Positions 1 to 5,481 of a stretch of 18,072 nucleotides of DNA are shown piece after piece. This DNA is from an uncultured Treponema sp. (GTDB lineage: Bacteria; Spirochaetota; Spirochaetia; Treponematales; Treponemataceae), in assembly GCA_947167745.1 (NCBI GenBank), contig CAMVJE010000027.1, positions 1 through 18,072 on the forward strand, given 5' to 3'. Position 1 is the stretch's first letter. The number at the start of each line of letters is the position of its first letter. Below the pieces are notes generated by a model that was not told the origin of the DNA, ran no database searches, and saw only the letters and a list, made by a program, of their open reading frames with translations. Position numbers and translations under genes: made by a program.

Positions 1-2
1 AA

Positions 3-116
3 AAACTCCTTAAAGAAAATCCAAATAGGGCTGACTCAGAAAAAATTAAAGAAGAAATTGCAGAACTGTCAATGTCTATTGAAAATATTTGTGATTCGCT
101 AGATAGAAAAGATTAA
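3..116 (+). CDS. C-terminal end of an unrecognised protein (partial)
   Basis: An open frame enters from the left edge and stops at TAA 114-116. The visible 37 residues are charged and look helical (for example ADSEKIKEEIAELSMSIE followed by SLDRKD at the end). The stop lies two bases before the ATG of the next small gene, so the two are probably co-transcribed. No motif is recognisable and I assign no function. It is called coding because the frame is open to the edge, the composition is protein-like and it couples closely to the next gene. A chance open frame of this length remains possible. Confidence 0.5.
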   Translation, partial: KLLKENPNRADSEKIKEEIAELSMSIENICDSLDRKD

Positions 117-118
117 TT

Positions 119-346
119 ATGATTTGTAGATTCTGTGGTGATAACTTAAAAAGCGTAAATCAAAAATTATTCTCTTCGCTTGGTGAACGATGCAAAGGAA
201 ATCCAAGTGGAAAGCATGTCGGCGTAACTGATTGCGTTTGCTGTGTCTATTGTGGTGACGAAGCAAGACCGCAGAATGGAAGATTGATTACTAAACTTGG
301 CTTGCAATGCAAAAACTCCCCTACAGGCGGACATTGTTTGCAGTAA
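119..346 (+). CDS. Small duplicated Cys/His (zinc-ribbon-like) protein, 75 aa
   Basis: This small protein is an internal duplication. Repeat 1 (about residues 3-36) and repeat 2 (about 42-74) share the pattern C-x2-C-G-D, a spacer, L-x3-L-G, x2-C-K, then N-x-(S/T)-G-x-H. Each repeat offers three Cys and one His, enough for one metal site, so two tandem zinc-binding knuckles are inferred. I have a general recollection of short 'CxYCG...C...SP.GKH' proteins in gut bacteria but cannot name a Pfam family. The start ATG lies two bases after the preceding stop, and the ribosome site (AGAAAAGA) is weak, which suggests translational coupling. Nucleic-acid or protein binding would be a guess from the fold. 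The right end abuts an Xre remnant in another frame. Confidence 0.65.
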   Translation: MICRFCGDNLKSVNQKLFSSLGERCKGNPSGKHVGVTDCVCCVYCGDEARPQNGRLITKLGLQCKNSPTGGHCLQ

Positions 347-426
347 AGAAGACAATCCCCTCTCTAGAGACTTTAGCAAAAATTGCAAAAGCGATGGATT
401 TGCATTTAAGGGATTTTTTTATTTAA
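346..426 (+). pseudogene. Remnant: C-terminal end of an Xre/Cro-type HTH regulator
   Basis: In the frame beginning at 346, directly overlapping the stop of the Cys/His gene, the translation reads KKTIPSLETLAKIAKAMD followed by LHLRDFFI and TAA at 424-426. This is the typical last helix region of Xre-family repressors (P-S-L-x-T-L-x-K-I-A-K-A-x-x-x-x-x-x-x-F-F). The DNA-recognition helices that should precede it are absent; the bases upstream belong to the Cys/His gene. It is therefore read as the scar of a deletion that joined two accessory genes. An in-frame ATG at 307 could give a 39-residue product with an unrelated first dozen residues, but nothing supports its expression. Confidence 0.55.
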
Positions 427-593
427 GATTTTAGAAAACAGATAAATTGAATCTTGATTTTTCACCAGTTTAATGCGATATTATAAATGTAAGCAATTTA
501 TTTGCTTGCGTGAGCGTTGAAGTAAGGTGTTGTGCCAACAAGCAGTGCCTTATCAGTTCCATAGGGGTTCGACATTTACCGCCAGTTGGCTAG
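427..593. other. Non-coding stretch with successive inverted repeats
   Basis: No convincing gene lies here. Three simple stem-forming repeats follow each other: 489-496 with 502-509 (GTAAGCAA / TTGCTTGC, one G-U), 523-529 with 546-552 (TAAGGTG / TGCCTTA, two G-U, with an inner TTGT/ACAA), and 566-570 with 595-599 (GGTTC / GAACC, enclosing GCCA-GT-TGGC). Together with the nested palindrome at 607-662 they form an array of four potential stems over about 175 bases. It could be a structured RNA, a DNA element folded as single strand, or debris. I do not recognise the family. Confidence 0.4.
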
Positions 594-951
594 GGAACCG
601 AAAGAAAATGTCCGTCTTTTATCCTGCTCAATCAGGCAGGATTACATTATCTCACGGACATTCGTGACTTAAAAAATGACAGAGCAAAGATTTTCGACAA
701 ACTTCTTGCTGATTTTGATTTCTCCGAAAAAATTATAAAGTCAGATTTTTATGACAAAATTCAAGAACGAGTTAATCACCTTGCGAATTTTGAATCTATA
801 ATCGACAGCAACAAGACGGTTTTCAAATATAACGAAACGGAGCGACCTTTTTCAAAAATTAAGGCAGATTTCTTGCTGAAAAACAAAGAAGAAGATTTAT
901 ATTTCGACCGGTGAAGAGATTGTTTTGTATGCAATGAAACAAAAGCGTTAA
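594..951 (+). pseudogene. Frameshifted relic of a PBECR4-like phage/accessory protein
   Basis: The frame 594-914 has no start codon but reads as conserved protein: AGLHYLTDI, an IFDKLL helix, a long amphipathic stretch (KIIKSDFYDKIQERVNHL), then SKIKADFLL and KEEDLYF before a premature TGA at 912-914. A one-base slip near 905 continues as TGEEIVLYAMKQKR with TAA at 949-951. The motif order 'H-L-x-G-L-H-x-L-T-D-I ... KS.F...I..R... SKI.ADF.L' matches what I remember of proteins annotated PBECR4 (a phage-associated Barnase/EndoU/Colicin/RelE-like nuclease superfamily member), usually in prophage or defence-type islands. The N-terminal half is missing; a TAG at 591 and the nested palindrome occupy its place. 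The naming is moderate confidence; the pseudogene status is well supported. Confidence 0.5.
607..662. repeat. Nested perfect inverted repeats
   Basis: The outer arms AATGTCCGT (607-615) and ACGGACATT (654-662) are perfect 9-base complements. Inside them ATCCTGC (621-627) and GCAGGAT (636-642) are perfect 7-base complements around an 8-base loop. The right arms lie in the conserved coding part of the pseudogene (…AGLHYLTDI), while the left arms lie just where homology to the family stops. That arrangement suggests an inverted partial copy of the coding sequence, or a mobile palindrome inserted there. Confidence 0.6.
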
Positions 952-1040
952 GGATTGTAGCACCGCCGAAAGCGTACCGCTTGCGGTATGGAGCGGTAGC
1001 GGAAGTGCGGAAAGCCTGCCCCACCGTAGGTGGGTAACGC
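945..1040. repeat. GC-rich palindromic intergenic element
   Basis: The element is bounded by GCGTTA (945-950) and TAACGC (1035-1040), perfect complements. It contains two perfect hairpins, TACCGC-TT-GCGGTA (975-988) and CCCACC-GTA-GGTGGG (1020-1034), plus further CCGC/GCGG complementarity (963-966 with 993-996). Its GC content is visibly higher than the AT-rich bases on either side. It looks like one copy of a dispersed extragenic palindrome family; no second copy is present in this window, so repetition is inferred. The left edge overlaps the last codons of the pseudogene. Confidence 0.5.
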
Positions 1041-1054
1041 CCCCTAAATTCGTG

Positions 1055-1095
1055 AAACTCCCGGCTGGATGATTCTGGCCGGGAGTTTCTATTTT
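1055..1095 (+). terminator. Intrinsic terminator before the polymerase gene
   Basis: A perfect 11-base stem, AAACTCCCGGC (1055-1065) and GCCGGGAGTTT (1078-1088), encloses a 12-base loop and is followed by CTATTTT. It would end transcription from the accessory region before the polymerase promoter. The T-run is interrupted, so efficiency is uncertain. On the other strand no T-run follows. Confidence 0.7.
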
Positions 1096-1119
1096 AAAAA
1101 CATTTATGCAATACAAATA

Positions 1120-1150
1120 TTGCACTATCTTTACAAATTTATGCTATACT
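1120..1150 (+). promoter_or_regulatory. Extended -10 promoter of the Y-family polymerase gene
   Basis: TGCTATACT (1142-1150) is a TG-n-extended -10 box. The best -35 candidate, TTGCAC (1120-1125), is 19 bases away and so is weak. The -10 box ends only seven bases before the ATG at 1158 and no purine-rich ribosome site precedes the ATG, so the transcript would start at or within a base or two of the start codon. Confidence 0.55.
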
Positions 1151-1157
1151 ATCCCAA

Positions 1158-2537
1158 ATGTCCCAAAAGAAAAGCTATATCGCCATTGACCTGAAATCCT
1201 TCTATGCCTCTGTTGAATGTCGGGAGCGGGGCCTTAATCCTCTTACAACAAAGCTTGTGGTCGCTGATTCAAGCCGCTCAAGCAAAACGATTTGCCTTGC
1301 GGTCACTCCGGCCTTAAAGGCTTACGGGCTTTCCGGGCGCAGCAGACTTTTTGAGGTGGAGGCCAAGGCCCGCGAAATCAAGAGACAGACCGGGAAGGAG
1401 CTTGAATACATCACGGCGCCTCCCCGCATGGCGCTTTACATTCAGTATTCGGCCCGCATTTACAACATTTATCTCAAATATTTCTCGCCGGAAGACATTC
1501 ATGTTTATTCCATCGACGAGGTTTTTATTGATGCAACTTCTTACCTTACGCTTTACAAAACTGATGCACACTCACTCGCCATCAAAGTCATCAAAAATAT
1601 TCTCTCTGAAACTGGAATCACTGCCACGGCGGGAATCGCTCCAAACCTTTATCTCTGCAAAATCGCCATGGACATTGTGGCCAAGCATATTCCTGCGGAC
1701 AAAGACGGAGTGAGAATCGCTGAGCTTGACGAAATGACTTACCGGGAAAAACTCTGGTCTCACAGGCCGCTCACTGACTTCTGGCGTATTGGAAAAGGAA
1801 TTGCCCGCCGGCTGGAGAAAAAATACATTTTCACAATGGGGGACATTGCCCGCTCTTCCCTCAAAAATCCCAATCTTCTTTATGACGAGTTTGGAATTGA
1901 TGCAGAAATCCTGATTGACCATGCCTGGGGCTACGAAAATGTTGGCATGAAAGATATTAAAAGCTACAAAAGCACGGCAAAATCCCTCACCAGCGGGCAG
2001 GTTCTCCAGCGGCCCTATTCTTTTGATGAAGGAAAAATCATCGTGCGGGAAATGGCAGAGCTTTTAGCCCTGGATTTGTTTGAAAAAAATCTTGTCACAA
2101 GCTCGGTTACTTTGCAGGTGGGCTACGACATCGACGGAATCCCGGAGAATTTTGACGGGGATTTTGTAAGTGATTTTTACGGCCGGATTGTTCCAAAGCC
2201 TGCCCACGGCTCAATTTTTGTGGGCGATGACACCAATTCCTCAAAGTCAATCGTCGAAGGTTTTGTAAGCCTGTATGAGCGCATTGTAAATCCTGCATTA
2301 AAAGTGAGACGATTCAATATTTCTGCCAACGAAGTAAAAAATCAGTCTGAGAGGGAAGCCAGTCTTTTTGACAGTCTTGAAGAAAATCTCCCTGACAAAA
2401 AAGAAGAGAGTCTTCAGCAGGCCAGGCTGGCAATCATTAAAAAATTCGGGAAAAATGCAATTTTAAAAGGAACGAACCTGCAGGAAAGCGCAATGACAAT
2501 CGAAAGAAACAAACAGATTGGAGGCCACAAGGCATGA
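1158..2537 (+). CDS. Y-family (DinB/UmuC-type) translesion DNA polymerase, 459 aa
   Basis: This is an error-prone polymerase that inserts nucleotides opposite damaged template bases. The palm begins at once: AIDLKSFYASVE holds the metal-binding Asp11 and the steric-gate Tyr16. The second catalytic motif YSIDEVFID holds Asp120 and Glu121. TATAGIAPNLYLCKIAMD (about 155-172) is the typical palm strand/helix, helix-hairpin-helix thumb residues follow (about 203-235), and the little-finger domain lies near 270-400. The ATG at 1158 is the only start that keeps motif I. No clamp-binding peptide was securely identified. It overlaps the YolD-like gene by four bases. The sequence style (LTTKLVVAD, TICLAVTP, ALKAYGLSGRSRLFEV) resembles the Firmicutes UvrX/UmuC-like group more than proteobacterial Pol IV, which together with the accessory DNA upstream suggests transfer. 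Confidence 0.93.
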   Translation: MSQKKSYIAIDLKSFYASVECRERGLNPLTTKLVVADSSRSSKTICLAVTPALKAYGLSGRSRLFEVEAKAREIKRQTGKELEYITAPPRMALYIQYSARIYNIYLKYFSPEDIHVYSIDEVFIDATSYLTLYKTDAHSLAIKVIKNILSETGITATAGIAPNLYLCKIAMDIVAKHIPADKDGVRIAELDEMTYREKLWSHRPLTDFWRIGKGIARRLEKKYIFTMGDIARSSLKNPNLLYDEFGIDAEILIDHAWGYENVGMKDIKSYKSTAKSLTSGQVLQRPYSFDEGKIIVREMAELLALDLFEKNLVTSSVTLQVGYDIDGIPENFDGDFVSDFYGRIVPKPAHGSIFVGDDTNSSKSIVEGFVSLYERIVNPALKVRRFNISANEVKNQSEREASLFDSLEENLPDKKEESLQQARLAIIKKFGKNAILKGTNLQESAMTIERNKQIGGHKA

Positions 2538-2737
2538 AATACGATGACATAATCAATACCAGATGGCCGCCAGAAAGATCAGACTTTAATCACCCCAGAA
2601 TGCCCGTAAGTCAGCGGGCAAAAATCTTTCTTCCTTTTGCGGCCTTGACCGGCTATGAAAAGGCTCTCGAGGAGACTCGTAAAATGGCGGTCGCTGAAAT
2701 GGAAGAAAAACCGGGTGAAAATTTAGGAAAGTGCTGA
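2534..2737 (+). CDS. YolD-like partner protein of the Y-family polymerase, 67 aa
   Basis: The small protein begins MKYDDIINTRWP and carries HPRMPVSQRAKIFLPFAAL followed by TGYEKALEETRK. This is the signature of short YolD-like proteins that accompany Y-family polymerases in Firmicutes (YDDIINL…HPxMSxxDRAAQFxPFAALTGY). Their molecular role is not established; association with the polymerase is inferred from constant pairing. The ATG overlaps the polymerase stop (ATGA), with a GGAGG about ten bases upstream inside the polymerase gene, so translation is coupled. No transmembrane segment or enzymatic motif is present. Confidence 0.85.
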   Translation: MKYDDIINTRWPPERSDFNHPRMPVSQRAKIFLPFAALTGYEKALEETRKMAVAEMEEKPGENLGKC

Positions 2738-2739
2738 TT

Positions 2740-2765
2740 AACACTTGTCGCGATTACTCAGTGTT
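2740..2765. terminator. Possible weak bidirectional hairpin between convergent genes
   Basis: AACACT (2740-2745) and AGTGTT (2760-2765) can pair around a 14-base loop, between the YolD-like gene and the convergent small membrane protein. There is no real T-run, so this is only a candidate. Confidence 0.25.
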
Positions 2766-2768
2766 TCC

Positions 2769-3008
2769 TTATAATACTGCCTTTAAAATAGCAATCAATA
2801 CGCAGGCTCCAACAATGTCGAGAATGAACTGAATGACCGTATTCTTGACTTTGAGGGCAGAACCCAAAAATCCGCCGATGAATGAGCCGACGATACCGAC
2901 TAAAACACAGACTAAGAAACCGACCAGCGTACTTCCGCCGAAGCTGAAGCCCATAAAAAATCCACCAAGCAGACCGACGATGAGACCCATAAGGATTGTA
3001 ACAAGCAT
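2769..3008 (-). CDS. GlsB/YeaQ/YmgE-family small membrane protein, 79 aa
   Basis: The protein is almost entirely hydrophobic, with three predicted membrane helices (about 2-24, 28-51 and 58-78) rich in Gly: MGLIVGLLGGFFMG, then LVGIVGSFIGGFLG. Length and glycine zipper-like pattern match the transglycosylase-associated (GlsB/YeaQ/YmgE) family, often linked to envelope or acid stress; its biochemical function is unknown. The start at 3008 is chosen because a strong GGAGG lies seven bases upstream on this strand. A longer frame reading through from 3057 lacks such a site and is in another phase. It is a single-gene unit between two plus-strand transcription units. Confidence 0.8.
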   Translation of the reverse strand: MLVTILMGLIVGLLGGFFMGFSFGGSTLVGFLVCVLVGIVGSFIGGFLGSALKVKNTVIQFILDIVGACVLIAILKAVL

Positions 3009-3121
3009 TTTTTACCTCCAGAACTTGTATAAAATTGATACGGTAAAGCCCGGACAATAAAATTTCCGGACTCTTTAGATATTTTACCCCTCGTTTTCCT
3101 ATATATCAATCAAAAAAAATC

Positions 3122-3130
3122 TGCTATAAT
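3122..3130 (+). promoter_or_regulatory. Extended -10 promoter of the lipoprotein/CNNM operon
   Basis: TGCTATAAT is a consensus extended -10 box with no clear -35 at the usual distance. It lies 30 bases before the ATG at 3161, leaving room for the AAAGG ribosome site that the lipoprotein start uses. It is the likely promoter for 3161-6800. Confidence 0.6.
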
Positions 3131-3160
3131 TAAGAAAAATATTCTTTAAAGGTAAAAATT

Positions 3161-4135
3161 ATGAAAAAACTTGTTACAATTGCAGCTTCGCTTTTTCTTG
3201 CACTTTCTTTAATTTCTTGTGGTAAAAAAATTGATTCGTCTACATGGCTTTCAGACTTTGACGATGCTAAAAAGGCTGCTCAAACTGAAGACAAAAAAAT
3301 CTTCCTGTTCTTCAGTGGTGATGATTATGACGGAGTAAGTTCTTCTCTAAAAGAAAAAATTTTTAACACTGAAGATTTTATCAAAAAATATACAGAAAAA
3401 TTTGTTCTCGTTAATCTGGATTTTTCACAGGAAAAATACGATAACGATCAGGAAACATCTTTAAAAAACATCCGCGTCTTCAACAAGTACAATGCCTCGG
3501 AAATCCCCTACTTTCTCATTCTTTCAAAAGAAGGTTACATTATTACAAAACTTGCACTCGCATCCGATGTTGCTTTAGACAGCATTCATGTTGTTTTTGA
3601 TGAAGCGGCCGAAGAAATCACAAAATTTGATGAAGAAATTGCAAAAATTTATACTGGCACAAAAGAAGAAAAATTGGCGGCAATCAACAATTTCTTAAAA
3701 AATACCGACCAGGAAACTGTTGCCCTCCTTCGCCCGTTAAATGAGCTCTATATTTCTCTAGACAAAAAAAGGGAAACACCTGAATACAAAAGTCATTTAA
3801 TCGCAATCACATATGCAAAAGCCCAAGATTGTCTTATGGATAATAATGTCGATATGGCATGTAAAGAATTTGAAGACTTGTCAAAGAATAAGGCTCTAGA
3901 TGATGGTGACAGACAAATTGCCCTGTATACAGCAGGATATGTTCTAGCTCAGAGCGGAAGTGATGATAAGCAAAAGATTTACGACTATCTCCAAAAAGCT
4001 TATGACATTGCACCAGAATCAGAAGAAGCTCAGCAAATTAAGATTGCCCTCACCCAGGTTAAAATGATGATTGACGGTGAAGGCGATATTCCAGAACAGG
4101 AGATGGGGCCGGCAGAAAAACCAGCCCAGAACTAA
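3161..4135 (+). CDS. Lipoprotein with thioredoxin-like domain lacking CxxC, 324 aa
   Basis: A lipoprotein signal (MKKLVTIAASLFLALSLISC) ends in a lipobox with lipidated Cys20, so the protein is anchored to a membrane facing the periplasm or the surface. Residues about 28-150 have the layout of thioredoxin-like 'DUF255/thioredoxin_7' domains. The usual F-(S/T)-G-S-D-W-C-x-W-C-x-x-L-x-x-E-V-F lines up without gaps on residues 51-68 here, but both Cys are replaced (Asp57, Ser60). The cis-Pro turn survives as EIPYFLIL. Residues about 170-310 are helical with a TPR-like rhythm (for example YLQKAYDIAPESEEAQQI). A thiol-disulfide activity is therefore not expected; a binding or scaffold role is inferred. 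It is first in an operon, with its stop eight bases before the next ATG. No enzyme name is justified. Confidence 0.7.
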   Translation: MKKLVTIAASLFLALSLISCGKKIDSSTWLSDFDDAKKAAQTEDKKIFLFFSGDDYDGVSSSLKEKIFNTEDFIKKYTEKFVLVNLDFSQEKYDNDQETSLKNIRVFNKYNASEIPYFLILSKEGYIITKLALASDVALDSIHVVFDEAAEEITKFDEEIAKIYTGTKEEKLAAINNFLKNTDQETVALLRPLNELYISLDKKRETPEYKSHLIAITYAKAQDCLMDNNVDMACKEFEDLSKNKALDDGDRQIALYTAGYVLAQSGSDDKQKIYDYLQKAYDIAPESEEAQQIKIALTQVKMMIDGEGDIPEQEMGPAEKPAQN

Positions 4136-4143
4136 GGACAACA

Positions 4144-5481
4144 ATGGACGACTATCCATCCAGTAAACTGATTATTCTTTTCCTACTCGCGGCTCTTTGT
4201 ATCACGCTTTCCTCCCTCTTTTCGGCGAGTGAGAGTGCCTTTTTGGGATTGAACAAACTTCGGGTACATTTTTTGCGCGAGAAGGGCGACAAGCGGGCAA
4301 CTCGGGCGGGCAAACTTCTCGAAAAAAAAGAAGAATTGCTCAATATGCTCCTTGTGGGCAACGAAATCGTAAATGTCGCCCTTTCTGTCATTCTCACTTC
4401 AATTTTCTTAAAATTATTCGGGGCGGCGGGCTTACCAATCGCAACTTTTATCGCCACAGTCCTCTTGCTCATCTTTGGCGAAATTACTCCCAAAAGCGTC
4501 ACCACGACACATCCGGAAACCTGCGCTTTTGCCCTGAGCGGATTCGTAAAATTCTTCTTTTATCTGCTGCGGCCTCTCGTAATTTTCTTTACATTCCTTT
4601 CACGGGGAATTCTCCGTCTTTTTGGAATCAGCACGAAAAAGAAAGCCGTGTCTTTCACTGAAGATGAAATCAAGACGCTGATTGATGTGGGCGGCGAAGA
4701 AGGTGTCCTTGAAGCAGGCGAAAAAAACATGATGAGCCGCGTTTTTAAATTCACCGACCTCAATGCCACGGATATTATGATTCCCCGCCTCAAAGTCGTC
4801 TGCATTGACCCGAATATGTCTTACCGCGATGTAGTTCAGCTTTCCGAGCGGACGAGAATCTCAAAGTTTCCGGTCTACGAAAACGACGACATCGACAACA
4901 TAATCGGCGTGCTTTATGTAAAAGACATGCTCTTTTTTACCGAAGTGCGGGAAGATTTCTCAGTGCGCAAAGTTATGCGACCTCCTCTTTTTATCCCCGG
5001 AAGTACAAAAATGTCCTCGATTCAGGAACTTTTGCACGAAAACCACCAGAGTTTTGCAATCGTAATCGATGAATATTCTGGCACGGACGGAATCCTTACA
5101 ATCGAAGACATTGAGCAGGAAATCTTCGGAGCCATTGCCGATGACATTTACCACGAAGTCGAAGAAGAGCATAAAGAAAAGAGTGAATTTGAGGAATTCA
5201 TTTCCCTTTCGATTGACGGTTCTACCCGCCTTATTGATTTGGAAGACACTCTTAAAATCAAGCTTGAATCCAAAATGAACGAGACCATTGCGGGATATAT
5301 CTGCGAAAAACTTGAGAAAATCCCCATGATTGGAGAAAGCATCGAAGAAAATAATTTTGTCTTCACGGTAGAAAAACTCGAAGGACACAGAATCGCAAAA
5401 GTCCATGTGGAGCAGGCTTTGGAAAAAGATGATGAAGAAAACGGCGTTCATCTTTTGGAATCTTCGGGAGGTGAAGAATGA
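4144..5481 (+). CDS. CNNM/CorB-type membrane transporter with CBS pair (HlyC/TlyC-like), 445 aa
   Basis: The N-terminal CNNM (DUF21) domain has about four membrane segments (roughly 8-28, 65-92, 97-125, 132-160) and the family motifs SASESAFLGL (27-36), GNEIVN (72-77) and FGEITPKS (111-118). A CBS pair follows (about 207-265 and 272-330), with IVIDEYSGTDGILTIEDI at 306-323, then a C-terminal CorC_HlyC domain (about 345-425). Characterised CNNM/CorB proteins move Mg2+ (efflux or Na+-coupled exchange), the CBS pair sensing Mg-ATP. Older annotations call this arrangement 'hemolysin TlyC', a name the architecture does not justify. The ribosome site AAGGA overlaps the preceding stop, and the gene overlaps the next by four bases. 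Transport is inferred from family membership. Confidence 0.9.
   Translation: MDDYPSSKLIILFLLAALCITLSSLFSASESAFLGLNKLRVHFLREKGDKRATRAGKLLEKKEELLNMLLVGNEIVNVALSVILTSIFLKLFGAAGLPIATFIATVLLLIFGEITPKSVTTTHPETCAFALSGFVKFFFYLLRPLVIFFTFLSRGILRLFGISTKKKAVSFTEDEIKTLIDVGGEEGVLEAGEKNMMSRVFKFTDLNATDIMIPRLKVVCIDPNMSYRDVVQLSERTRISKFPVYENDDIDNIIGVLYVKDMLFFTEVREDFSVRKVMRPPLFIPGSTKMSSIQELLHENHQSFAIVIDEYSGTDGILTIEDIEQEIFGAIADDIYHEVEEEHKEKSEFEEFISLSIDGSTRLIDLEDTLKIKLESKMNETIAGYICEKLEKIPMIGESIEENNFVFTVEKLEGHRIAKVHVEQALEKDDEENGVHLLESSGGEE

Noticed and set aside
560..600. tRNA or tmRNA-like GGTTCGAC loop
   Set aside because: The bases around it do not form a five-base T-stem and there is no acceptor stem or anticodon arm.
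489..662. Retron-type msr-msd RNA
   Set aside because: The stem order is suggestive, but no reverse transcriptase gene follows and the last stem lies in a different gene family's coding relic.
945..1050. Integron attC recombination site
   Set aside because: The terminal boxes run GTT…AAC rather than AAC…GTT and do not fit RYYYAAC/GTTRRRY on either strand; no integrase is in the window.
776..1125. Two minus-strand open frames of 82 and 88 codons over the pseudogene and the palindromic element
   Set aside because: They run antisense to a relic with clear protein motifs and through hairpins of a repeat; neither has a ribosome site. They are shadows.
2758..3057. 99-codon minus-strand frame overlapping the GlsB-type gene
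   Set aside because: It is in a different phase from the hydrophobic 79-residue protein, which has the GGAGG and family features.
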